Of a stretch of 64,000 bases of DNA, positions 36,093 through 44,464 are shown piece after piece. Position numbers and translations under genes: made by a program. This DNA is from Mucilaginibacter dorajii (GTDB lineage: Bacteria > Bacteroidota > Bacteroidia > Sphingobacteriales > Sphingobacteriaceae), in NCBI RefSeq assembly GCF_024808255.1, contig NZ_JANTYS010000008.1, forward strand, positions 124,001-188,000, in the 5' to 3' direction. The first letter of the stretch is position 1, and each line of letters begins with the position of its first letter. The notes under the pieces were generated by a model. That model was not told the origin of the DNA. It did not search any database and saw only the letters and a program-made list of their open reading frames with translations.

Positions 36093-36971
36093 TTACAAAT
36101 ACGCCAGGCTATGCAGCAACTCCGGCGGGTAAACGGGGTTTGCACCGCGTTGGCTGGCCACAAAGGCTCCTACCGAACAGGCTTTATCAACCACACGTTG
36201 CATGGGATGGTTGGCCATGATGCCGGCTATAAAGGTAGCTAGGAAGGAATCGCCGGCGCCTACCGAATCTGCTACTTGTACGGGGCAGCCGGGGCTTTCA
36301 TAAAATTCATGATCGTGCCAAACTATAGCGCCATGTTCGCCACGGGTAACACAAATGGTGCGACTGTGATATTTGGAGCGAAACTCATTGATCTGGTCTT
36401 TTAGCGAGCGTCTGCTACCTCCTATAAGCAGGGCCGCTTCTTCTTCATTCATCTTCACTACATCGGCACGGGCCACTAATGTTTCGATGGTTGAAAGCGT
36501 ATAGTGTGGGGGCCGAAGGTTGACGTCAAATATTTTCAACGCATCGGTTTCGTCAAGCAGGTTAAGCAAGGTTTCGCGGGTTTGAGCCAGGCGACAGGCC
36601 AAACTACCATATACAATAGCAGCAGAGTTTTTTGCCGCCATGTTAAGTGCATCGGTTGTTTCAATAGCATCCCAGGAAACCGGCTCGGGTATAATATAAG
36701 TAGCCTGGTTGTTTTCATCAAGCTGAACGGTAACCTCGCAGGTGGGGTGTTCATCATCCTGTTGAATAAGGTCACTATATAATCCGTTTGATTTCAGAAA
36801 CTCAATCAGTATATCGCCGCTGTTATCCATTCCTACAGAACTTGCCAGGGCAACATTAATCCCTTGCTGCACTAAGTGACGGGCAACATTCATTGGCGCG
36901 CCACCGGCTTTTTTACCATCGCCAAAGGCATCCCATAAAACTTCGCCAAAGCATAATACCTGATTTTTCAT
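36093..36971 (-). CDS. PfkB-family sugar kinase (fructokinase-like)
   Basis: The 292-residue ribokinase/PfkB-fold kinase shows GGAPMNVARHLVQQG (substrate-binding N-terminal signature), the CEVTVQLDENNQATY lid region, DVNLRPPHY, MNEEEAALL, and the C-terminal catalytic DSVGAGDSFLATFIAG with the base Asp in GAGD. It phosphorylates a sugar such as fructose with ATP in the cytoplasm; the exact sugar is not fixed by the motif. A TATCTTTG box on the minus strand (37007-37000) lies 28 nt before the ATG. Confidence 0.88.
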   Translation of the reverse strand: MKNQVLCFGEVLWDAFGDGKKAGGAPMNVARHLVQQGINVALASSVGMDNSGDILIEFLKSNGLYSDLIQQDDEHPTCEVTVQLDENNQATYIIPEPVSWDAIETTDALNMAAKNSAAIVYGSLACRLAQTRETLLNLLDETDALKIFDVNLRPPHYTLSTIETLVARADVVKMNEEEAALLIGGSRRSLKDQINEFRSKYHSRTICVTRGEHGAIVWHDHEFYESPGCPVQVADSVGAGDSFLATFIAGIMANHPMQRVVDKACSVGAFVASQRGANPVYPPELLHSLAYL

Positions 36972-36999
36972 AAATAGATTGTTGTTAGGCCTGTAAAAT

Positions 37000-37007
37000 C
37001 AAAGATA
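37000..37007 (-). promoter_or_regulatory. -7 box TATCTTTG before the PfkB kinase
   Basis: An exact TAnnTTTG match, 28 nt from the ATG at 36971, minus strand. No -33 element is obvious. Confidence 0.45.
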
Positions 37008-37205
37008 TACAGGATTTGGGGATTTTTTATAGGATTTAAAGATTTGACAGGATTCTGTCTGAACCGCGATTCTGCAGATTTTAGCAGTTTCCTGGATTTG
37101 ACATGTGTGCTACGATGAAAAACGTTAATTCTTCAATCTGGTGAATCAAGGTCCAGATAAAAAATATCCAACTCCAAAATGCTACCTCCGCTCTTTTAAT
37201 GTTGA

Positions 37206-37235
37206 TTTGAGATTTGCTCAAAAACTTTACATTTG
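37206..37235 (+). promoter_or_regulatory. Candidate promoter TTTG-N18-TACATTTG before nadR
   Basis: TTTG (37206-37209) and TACATTTG (37228-37235) are separated by 18 nt and end 17 nt before the nadR ATG, matching the Bacteroidota consensus well. Confidence 0.6.
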
Positions 37236-37252
37236 CGGCGAGAGCTTAATGC

Positions 37253-38251
37253 ATGAAAACAGGTTTGGTTATAGGCAAGTTTATGCCGTTGCATAAGGGG
37301 CATATCGCTTTAATTGATTTTGCTTTGCAGCAATGCGATGACCTGATAGTTTTGGTAAGCGCCAGTTACGATGAACCCATATGGGGCAGTCAAAGGCTGG
37401 AGTGGCTTAAAGAAACTTACAAGGATAACACTAAAGTAAGGCCCTGGCTGCTTAACTACGATGAGGCTGTTTTGCCCAATACCTCGGTATCATCAGAAGG
37501 GGTTTCCCGTATTTGGGCCAATTACCTGCAGAAACATCTGCCGCCTATTGATGTGATCTTTGCATCCGAACCTTATGGCGCTTATATGGGGCGTTTCCTG
37601 AATTGCGAAAGCGTGATTTTTGACGAGCCGCGAACAATGGTTCCCGTATCTGCTACCCAGATCAGGGAAAAACCTTTTGCTTATTGGAACTTTTTGGCCG
37701 ATGCTGCCAAACCCTACTTTACTAAAAAGATCTGCCTATTAGGTACGGAATCTACCGGGAAAACTACCATGGCTAAAAGGCTGGCGCATCACTTTCATAC
37801 TATAGATGTACCCGAAATGGCGCGCGATATTTTGGAGCATACCAATGAGTGTACCGAAGCCGATCTGCTGCAAATAGCCGAACTGCACGCCAAAGCCATT
37901 AACGAACAAATAAAGCGGGCCAATAAAATCCTGTTTGTTGATACCGATGTTAACATTACCCGATCCTATAGTCGGTTTTTGTTTGATAAGGAACTACAAG
38001 TGCCCGAATGGGTAGAAGCCGCCAATCATTTCGATTTGTACCTGTATCTTGATGTAGATGCTCCTTACGTACAAGATGGTACCCGGCTTAATGAAGAGGA
38101 CAGGGTTAAACTCGACGAAAGTCATAAACGTGAATTAGCAGAACGGGATATCAAATATGTGTTAATCCAGGGCGATGACTGGGACGAACGGTTTGAGAAA
38201 GCCGGCAAGGCGGCTGTGCAGTATATAAAAACCGGAAGTGTAAATTTATAA
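37253..38251 (+). CDS. nadR: Bifunctional NadR-type NMN adenylyltransferase / ribosylnicotinamide kinase
   Basis: The 332-residue protein has two domains. The first is a nucleotidyltransferase (GLVIGKFMPLHKGHIALIDF, with the HxGH motif, and VSATQIREKP) that forms NAD from NMN. The second has Walker A LLGTESTGKTTMAKRLA (about 163-179) and is a kinase for nicotinamide riboside. It lacks the N-terminal helix-turn-helix of enterobacterial NadR, so it is an enzyme and not a repressor. A pnuC transporter gene, a usual partner, is not in the neighbourhood. Confidence 0.9.
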   Translation: MKTGLVIGKFMPLHKGHIALIDFALQQCDDLIVLVSASYDEPIWGSQRLEWLKETYKDNTKVRPWLLNYDEAVLPNTSVSSEGVSRIWANYLQKHLPPIDVIFASEPYGAYMGRFLNCESVIFDEPRTMVPVSATQIREKPFAYWNFLADAAKPYFTKKICLLGTESTGKTTMAKRLAHHFHTIDVPEMARDILEHTNECTEADLLQIAELHAKAINEQIKRANKILFVDTDVNITRSYSRFLFDKELQVPEWVEAANHFDLYLYLDVDAPYVQDGTRLNEEDRVKLDESHKRELAERDIKYVLIQGDDWDERFEKAGKAAVQYIKTGSVNL

Positions 38252-38321
38252 AGCGCAATCTTATCCAAGCGCGCCGATCTGAGGTATCAGAAAACTGTTG
38301 TTTAATTTTTCGCTTATACGC

Positions 38322-38363
38322 AAAAGCGTACCTGTTTAACAAGTAAACAGGTACGCTTTTTAT
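38322..38363. terminator. Hairpin terminator after nadR
   Basis: Perfect 17-bp arms (38322-38338 and 38344-38360; core GCGTACCTGTTTA) with a 5-nt loop and a T-run. It serves nadR and the converging small membrane protein gene. Confidence 0.85.
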
Positions 38364-38401
38364 TATTGGGTATAATAGAAATATACGGGTTTGAAAGAAT
38401 A

Positions 38402-38623
38402 CTATGCTTCGGCTTTCTTTTCGCCGGCGTAAGGCAGGGTGCCCATGAAAATTACAAGGCCGATACCAAATACAATTAAACCACTAAAAACCAATGCTGC
38501 TGAAGCATCTAAACCGCTAACTGAGTCGGCAGCGTTAAAAGTATGTTTTGGGGTAAAAATAAAGCCGTATGCAACAGCTAAAATACCGGCGAATGTAACT
38601 GCGAGCCCTAAAATCTTTTTCAT
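38402..38623 (-). CDS. Small two-helix membrane protein
   Basis: The 73-residue protein starts at the ATG at 38623 (MKKILGLAVTFAGILAVAYG), not at the upstream in-frame codons. Two hydrophobic helices (about 4-22 and 46-66) flank a short loop, and the tail is charged (GEKKAEA). I do not recognise a family or function. A TATATTTG box at 38660-38653 (minus) sits 29 nt before the start and supports expression. Confidence 0.65.
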   Translation of the reverse strand: MKKILGLAVTFAGILAVAYGFIFTPKHTFNAADSVSGLDASAALVFSGLIVFGIGLVIFMGTLPYAGEKKAEA

Positions 38624-38652
38624 ATTGTGTAATATAAAAGCTAAATATCCGG

Positions 38653-38660
38653 CAAATATA
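38653..38660 (-). promoter_or_regulatory. -7 box TATATTTG before the small membrane protein
   Basis: Exact TAnnTTTG match, 29 nt from the ATG at 38623; a weak CTTT is near the -33 position. Confidence 0.4.
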
Positions 38661-38746
38661 TGTATAAACTTAGCTTGTAAAGTAATTAAATTAAAATTTC
38701 CATTAAGCAAATCCCCAACACGGAACTACGCTACCCGAACCTAAGC

Positions 38747-39628
38747 TTAATAAGGTTTACCTGCGGCCAATTCCTTGTTGGCCCATTTTACGGCCAGCTC
38801 TTCGCGAAATTTGGCGTACTTTTCTTTAAATACCATTTTAAGTACGCTATCTACGCCGCCTTTTACGGCCAGGTTATAAAGGCTCGCAGCTTTACGGGTT
38901 AACGATGCATCCCAGGCACGTAAACTCAGCGAGTATGAGCCATCAATGTATTTCATCCAGTGCCAGTAGCCGGTAGGCATAAATAGGGTATCGCCATGTT
39001 CCAGATGCACATCAGTTCCTTCTACACCATCCAGTGCGGGGAATTTTTTGGTATCGGGGTTTAGTACATCATAGTCCTCTAACGCGTACGTGGCATTGGG
39101 TATACAATATAAACGGCGCTTCCATTTGTTTTCAAACAATATCACATGTTTGCGGCCGCCAAAGTGGGTATGGAAAATATGCGGCAGGTCAATATCATAA
39201 TGCAAAAACGTAACCGAGTTTGATCCCCCAAAAAACATGCCCGGCATGCTTTCTAAAAAGCCACCCATCAGGTCTTTGGGTAATACGATATCATTAAGCA
39301 ACTGTGGTGCCTGTTTAAATATATTGAAAAAGAAAATGCGCAATTCTGTAGGCTGGCTGCGTATGAGGTCCATATACTCATCAAAAGGCATTTCGGTAGC
39401 CGATGAGTTGATGGGTTTTGAAGGATCGGCTTTGGAGTTATCATACAAAGGCACCACCTTTTTGCCAACTACTTCCTTAAGGTATTCCGGCGTCCATTTT
39501 TCGCGGGCGGGCCAGGTTTTGGTAAGGCCTTTAATTACCAGGGGGCGGCGTGGATCTAAATAGTTCTTCTTAAAATCTTCAGGAGAAATATTTTCAACAG
39601 TATCAATCGGGTTAAGTATAAAACTCAT
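38747..39628 (-). CDS. Cupin-8 (JmjC-like) domain protein
   Basis: The 293-residue protein matches the cupin-8/JmjC-like Fe(II)/2-oxoglutarate oxygenase fold: N-terminal FKKNYLDPRRPLVIKGLTK and FFGGSNSVTFLHYDIDLPH giving the HxD metal pair. The strand GGRKHVILF and the distal metal His in LFMPTGYWHWM follow. Members hydroxylate proteins or small molecules; the substrate is not indicated here. It is a single gene with no evident partners. Confidence 0.88.
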   Translation of the reverse strand: MSFILNPIDTVENISPEDFKKNYLDPRRPLVIKGLTKTWPAREKWTPEYLKEVVGKKVVPLYDNSKADPSKPINSSATEMPFDEYMDLIRSQPTELRIFFFNIFKQAPQLLNDIVLPKDLMGGFLESMPGMFFGGSNSVTFLHYDIDLPHIFHTHFGGRKHVILFENKWKRRLYCIPNATYALEDYDVLNPDTKKFPALDGVEGTDVHLEHGDTLFMPTGYWHWMKYIDGSYSLSLRAWDASLTRKAASLYNLAVKGGVDSVLKMVFKEKYAKFREELAVKWANKELAAGKPY

Positions 39629-39875
39629 ATATGTTACCTTCCGGTTGTGTTAATTTAAATTAGGATACTTTTTATATTACCAAAAAGTAAACAAAGGAAC
39701 GAAATAAAATCTCAAAAGGTATCTACCCTAAGCTAAAATAATGCAACTGTGCTATGAAACACACCTTACTAATCTCCATAAAACAAAAATGAGTTTGCAA
39801 ACTGCACACAACAGGCTGCAAACTCAAAGTTGGAAAAGTAGCAAAGCAAACGGCTAACCGCCCACTGCAAACTGA

Positions 39876-40424
39876 TTAATTTGGCAGTAAAACAGCGTTT
39901 ACAACGTGAATAACCCCATTGCTTTGGTTAACATCGGCAATGGTGATCCATGATTTGCCGCCTTTTTCATCAACCAGGTATAGTTTTTTGCCTTTGGCCA
40001 TTACGGTTAATTTGCCACCGCTTACGGTATTTAATTCGGCCTTACCCGTACCTGTTTTTACCTTTGCCCACAAATCGGCCGCACTTAATTTACCGGCTAC
40101 AACATGGTAAGTAAGGATCTTGGTTAAAGCTGTTTTGTTTTCTGGCTTAACCAGGTTGTCAACTGTGCCGGCCGGCAATTTGTTAAAAGCCTCGTTAGTT
40201 GGTGCAAATACGGTGAACGGACCGGCCGACTCTAAAGTAGGAACTAAACCCGCGGCTTTAACAGCAGCTACCAAAGTGGTGTGGTCTTTTGAGTTTACCG
40301 CGTTTTCAACAATGTTTTTAGTTGGGTACATGGCTGCGCCACCTACCATTTTAGTTTGGGCATTTGCTTTTGGCGCTAATGCAAAGGTTGCTAATGCAAG
40401 CGCCACTATGATCAATTTTTTCAT
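39876..40424 (-). CDS. Secreted fasciclin-domain protein
   Basis: The 182-residue protein has a signal peptide (cut after ANAQ) and one fasciclin (FAS1) domain, about 33-181. The H1 region is GPFTVFAPTNEAFNKLPAG and the H2 region ILTYHVVAGKLSAADL, and it ends with NGVIHVVNAVLLP. FAS1 proteins mediate adhesion; single-domain secreted forms are common in Bacteroidota. There is no lipobox. Confidence 0.93.
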   Translation of the reverse strand: MKKLIIVALALATFALAPKANAQTKMVGGAAMYPTKNIVENAVNSKDHTTLVAAVKAAGLVPTLESAGPFTVFAPTNEAFNKLPAGTVDNLVKPENKTALTKILTYHVVAGKLSAADLWAKVKTGTGKAELNTVSGGKLTVMAKGKKLYLVDEKGGKSWITIADVNQSNGVIHVVNAVLLPN

Positions 40425-40913
40425 GATTGTAATTTCGTTTATGAATGTTTGTTTAACAGCACGTAATGTGCAGCCTGTTTTTGTTTTTAGGCGATGAAAT
40501 AATCACGAGCTCTTGATATTTCCGTCGCCTGGTAGTGTATGTTATTTAATGAAGATACGGGAGGTATTGCAATCCGGTTTTAATCGCGCCCGTGTTTCTT
40601 ACACCTTTACTGACTATCCGGGTGCTTTATAACCCGTAGTGCTGGCAACGACGTGTAAACCAAATGCAGGACTAATCACTATAAGTGTTCCACCGGAACG
40701 GGTGGAACGCATGGAACACCCGGAACACTCATGCTTTTGATAATCAGGAAATTAGGTATTGTTGAAAAGTTGGTAGTCTGGAACGCTTTAAGCGCTGTGT
40801 ATTAGTGCATTACGCTAAAATTGGTATTTTTTATCCCGAAAAACCCTTGTGTACTGACAAAATAATGTCACCACTATAATACTTGCCAAATTGTTATTTG
40901 AAACCGGTTTTTG
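40425..40913. other. Gene-free stretch, 489 bp, with a 9-bp repeat array
   Basis: No gene is supported. At 40695-40730 four GGAAC units recur at exact 9-bp spacing, preceded by an inverted GTGTTCC at 40685-40691. The rest is unremarkable. Confidence 0.55.
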
Positions 40914-42035
40914 CTAAAAAAATAAACCCGCGGCTATATGATCGGCATATAATTTACCGGTGGGGGTTAAAAACAGGGTATTATCCTTTTGGGTGACCCA
41001 TTCTTTATCAAAGTACTCGTCTGCGCTTGTCATCAACTCATCTGCCGAGCCTTTTGCTATACCGTTTAACCGGTTAAGATCGAGCCCCCACATGGTGCGG
41101 ATGGAGGTCATGATGTATTCGTTCAGGCGGTTTTCTTCCGTCAGGGTTTCGGTTTCGGCGGGTATTTTGCCGGTGGTAATGGCTTTGGTGTATTTGGCAT
41201 TGTTCGCTATGTTCCATTGCCTGGTTTCGCCGTTATAGGAGTGTGCCGATGGCCCTATGCCCAGGTATTTTACGCCCTGCCAGTAGTTTGAATTATGCCT
41301 GGAGTAATGGCCGGGGCGACAAAAATTCGAGATCTCGTAATGTTCAAAGCCATGATCGGTCATGGCCTGCATCAGTACCATAAACTGGGCGGCGCTTTGC
41401 TGCTCGTTCATGGGCGGTTGTTTCTTTTTGCTGATGAATGCTGCCAGCGCGGTTTCGGGTTCAACCGTCATGGAGTAAGCCGATATATGCGGAATGTTCA
41501 GCTCAAACATTTTATCAAGGTTGTGTTTCCATTTGGTATCGGTAAGCAGGGGGTAGCCATAAATCAGATCGGCAGTGATGTTTTCAAAACCGGCATCCTG
41601 CGCCCGTTTTACGGCCGCTTCTGATTCTTTAGCTCTATGCGCCCGGTTCATCCAAACCAAATCCTCGTCAAAAAAAGATTGAATGCCAATGCTTAAGCGG
41701 TTAACATCTGTTTGGCGCAAAGCCTTTATTTTGGCGGCATCCAAATCATCAGGGTTAGCTTCCAGGGTGATCTCGGCGTTTGATGCTGCGGTATGCAGTT
41801 CGGTAATGGTATTGATGAGCAGGTGGATCTCGTCGGCCGCCAACACAGATGGCGTACCACCACCAAAATAAATGGTTTCGATGGTTTCACCATTCAGGTA
41901 ACTCTTTTGCAGGCCAATTTCGGCAACAAGGGACTGTACCAGTTCGTCTTTATATTGGGGCGATGTGCTAAAATGGAAATCGCAGTAATGACATGCCTGT
42001 TTACAAAAAGGAATATGGATATAGATGCCGGCCAT
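40914..42035 (-). CDS. hemW: HemW-like radical SAM protein
   Basis: The 373-residue protein starts at the ATG at 42035 (MAGIYIHIPFCKQACHYCDF), as is usual for HemW; the frame runs 48 bp further upstream. The radical SAM cluster motif CxxxCxxC is CKQACHYC. GGGTPSVL, ANPDDL, RLSIGIQSF and DLIYGYP are all characteristic. HemW is a haem chaperone related to oxygen-independent coproporphyrinogen oxidase (HemN) but lacks the HemN-specific cysteine. It may deliver haem to respiratory enzymes like those encoded at the other end of the window. Confidence 0.92.
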   Translation of the reverse strand: MAGIYIHIPFCKQACHYCDFHFSTSPQYKDELVQSLVAEIGLQKSYLNGETIETIYFGGGTPSVLAADEIHLLINTITELHTAASNAEITLEANPDDLDAAKIKALRQTDVNRLSIGIQSFFDEDLVWMNRAHRAKESEAAVKRAQDAGFENITADLIYGYPLLTDTKWKHNLDKMFELNIPHISAYSMTVEPETALAAFISKKKQPPMNEQQSAAQFMVLMQAMTDHGFEHYEISNFCRPGHYSRHNSNYWQGVKYLGIGPSAHSYNGETRQWNIANNAKYTKAITTGKIPAETETLTEENRLNEYIMTSIRTMWGLDLNRLNGIAKGSADELMTSADEYFDKEWVTQKDNTLFLTPTGKLYADHIAAGLFF

Positions 42036-42345
42036 TTGGCAAAGTTGATAAATATATTTAGTGTAAGTGTCAATTTTTAGCATCTAAAATATAAAGGCGC
42101 AAATGCCATAGCAGTAAAATCATTAATCAGGGAAATCAGATAGCCTTATATTAAAAAAGAATTGAGGGGCGATATGCAAAAAGGAGCAGCTAAATAGTAA
42201 CTTATCAAACGTTTGTGCAGTGTTTTATTGCGATTGTTAGTATCCGGACTCTATATTTAGGACACCAAAAAATCCAACGGTTATTGCTAACAAGATCGGA
42301 AATAACCTGATGCTAAATTTATCACATATTGTATATAATCACTTA
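42036..42345. other. Gene-free stretch, 310 bp
   Basis: Region between the divergent hemW and M60 peptidase genes. It must hold both promoters, but no full TTTG-N19-TAnnTTTG match was found; TATATTTA near 42252 is the closest. Confidence 0.4.
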
Positions 42346-43854
42346 ATGAAGAAGTTATTAACCATTGTATTTTTAGTCGCCGGGCTTACCGGATACGCAC
42401 AGACCGTCAAACAAGATCCGGCAACAGTTCTTATTTCACCTCACCAAACCCTTTCTAAAAACGATACCGATTTTAGAAAAGCAATAGTGAAATGGAGCGA
42501 TGAAATATTGAAAAGTACCAATTATAGAAACATTAAAGCGCAATCTTCATCGGCAGTTTTTCCGGGTGCGGTAAAACCAGGTTATCAATTGATAAGCCAA
42601 ACTGTAAGTATCTGGCACAAAAAAATAGTGGATAGCCTGGTAGGTATTGTATCCACTTTAGGCTATTCGGGTTACGATCATGATATCATGTATAGTACCG
42701 GCCTGTATGCGGTAGCCGGGCAGTATATTGAGATAGATGTACCCAAAAATACCAATACCGATAGCTTGGAAGTGCAAATTGGTGCTCATTCTGATAGGCT
42801 GGATTATTGGGTAGCGGGCACTGAGGATTGGCGCCGTATGCCAGTTATTACCAAAACACAAAAATTGGTGATTGGTGTAAACAGACTGGCCTCGCCTTTT
42901 GGTGGTTTAATCTACATTAACTTAAACCCGAAAAGCCAAAGCAGAAAAATCGATCTTAAAATTAGTCATGTAGTAACCGCCCCGCTTTTTGTATTGGGCA
43001 AAACCACACAAAGCGAATGGGAGAACCAGCTCAAAAATAACAAAGCGCCCTGGGGTGAAATGGCTACCGGAAACGTAATTTTAACCTTGCCCGATAGTGT
43101 TTTGCAAACCGTTAAAAACCCACAGGAAGTAATGAAGTTGTGGGACCTGATTATTGGGGGAGAAATGGAACTTGCTCAAATGCCATTGCCATTTTACAGA
43201 GCGCAGCGTTTGGTGCCCGATGAGCAAATTGGCGGCGGCTATATGCATAGTGGTTATCCAATAATGATACATCACTCGCCTACAAAACATATGTTATCCA
43301 ACGAAATTATGGCCAATCCCGGGCTTTTGATGAAACCCAGCGGTGGTGGGGCCAATTGGGGCTTTTTTCACGAAATAGGCCATAATATGCAAAATCTGAA
43401 CTGGGTATTTGGCGGTACTACCGAGGTAAGTAATAATTTTTTCTCGTTGTACATGTTTGATAGGCTGATGGGTGGGCGAGATAATGCACACACAGCAATT
43501 TCAAATGCCAACACACAAAAGCAGATGAAAAAGTATTTTGCCGAAGGTGCTAATTACGAAAAATGGAAACAAGACCCGTTTTTGGGTTTAATCATGTTCC
43601 GCCAAATGCAAGAGGGTTTTGGATGGGAAAGCTTTAAAGCTTTTTTTAGAGAATACCAAAAAATTGGCCCGGGCATTGGTGAGTTAAACGATCAGCAAAG
43701 CCGGGATTTATGGGTAAAAACCTATTCAAACATCGTAAAAAGAAACCTGGCGCCATTTTGGAACACCTGGGGCGTAACCATCAGCGATAGCGTAAATAAA
43801 GAACTTTCTGTTTACCCGCAATGGATACCTTATAATTTTCCGCCGCAAAACTAA
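42346..43854 (+). CDS. Secreted M60-family (enhancin-like) metallopeptidase
   Basis: The 502-residue protein starts at the ATG at 42346 (MKKLLTIVFLVAGLTGYAQ, a signal peptide); an earlier ATG at 42310 adds non-signal residues. The zinc site is HEIGHNMQ (His342, Glu343, His346) with a further Glu360 in TTEVSNN, the M60 arrangement. The upstream domain (about 100-225) with FPGAVKPG and YAVAGQYIEIDVP is the usual N-terminal part. M60 peptidases cut mucin-like O-glycoproteins. The following glycosidase genes on the same strand support glycoprotein breakdown. Confidence 0.9.
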   Translation: MKKLLTIVFLVAGLTGYAQTVKQDPATVLISPHQTLSKNDTDFRKAIVKWSDEILKSTNYRNIKAQSSSAVFPGAVKPGYQLISQTVSIWHKKIVDSLVGIVSTLGYSGYDHDIMYSTGLYAVAGQYIEIDVPKNTNTDSLEVQIGAHSDRLDYWVAGTEDWRRMPVITKTQKLVIGVNRLASPFGGLIYINLNPKSQSRKIDLKISHVVTAPLFVLGKTTQSEWENQLKNNKAPWGEMATGNVILTLPDSVLQTVKNPQEVMKLWDLIIGGEMELAQMPLPFYRAQRLVPDEQIGGGYMHSGYPIMIHHSPTKHMLSNEIMANPGLLMKPSGGGANWGFFHEIGHNMQNLNWVFGGTTEVSNNFFSLYMFDRLMGGRDNAHTAISNANTQKQMKKYFAEGANYEKWKQDPFLGLIMFRQMQEGFGWESFKAFFREYQKIGPGIGELNDQQSRDLWVKTYSNIVKRNLAPFWNTWGVTISDSVNKELSVYPQWIPYNFPPQN

Positions 43855-44464
43855 TTAACTGTATCAAAATTCAATTTTGTCTTTCTTATTCTTTTGTTTT
43901 TATATTCCTTTTTTTGTTTTCGTTACTATTCAAATTTGACGAATAACGGAAGTGACCATAGAACAGTAACAAAATATCATGGTAATCATCAGATATAAAA
44001 ACCTAAGTATTGGTAAATTTAGTGGTGTATTTCAATGCCGGTGAGGGCAAAGGTAAATGCAATTATGGCTTTTTTGCGATTTATGTTGATAACGGCTATT
44101 TGAGTGCAGCATGCCATAATTACAGGTCTGCTAAGTATAATTTTATTTTGCCATTAGCGCTATACTGTTGGGGTAAAAGCGTTATTCAGCTTTAAATTGT
44201 AAAACAAATTATGATATTAGCATACATGTATGTACATTACAACAATTATGTAGGTTCAATCAAATATAGCAGAATACATGCCGGATGGCCCAATAAAGAC
44301 CTATATATAATTCATAATTAAACCGCTTAATGTAAATAGGCAAATACATACTTAAAGAGTAAAACGGATCGGGGATCTTTAGAAGCACCTTATAAATTAT
44401 GGTAGGGTAAAAATATATGCCCCTTCTATCAAAGCCTGATTTCTAATCCTAAAGAAATATTGTA
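43855..44464. other. Gene-free AT-rich stretch, 610 bp
   Basis: Between the M60 gene and the six-hairpin glycosidase. A T-rich tract (about 43875-43925) may end transcription of the M60 gene. A 61-codon frame at 44010 lacks any supporting feature and is not accepted. No repeat, tRNA or clear promoter is seen. Confidence 0.5.

Noticed and set aside
37253..38251. NadR as a transcriptional repressor
   Set aside because: There is no N-terminal helix-turn-helix; only the two enzymatic domains are present.
44010..44195. 61-codon open frame in the gap before the six-hairpin glycosidase
   Set aside because: No signal, motif or promoter support; the composition is like the AT-rich surroundings.
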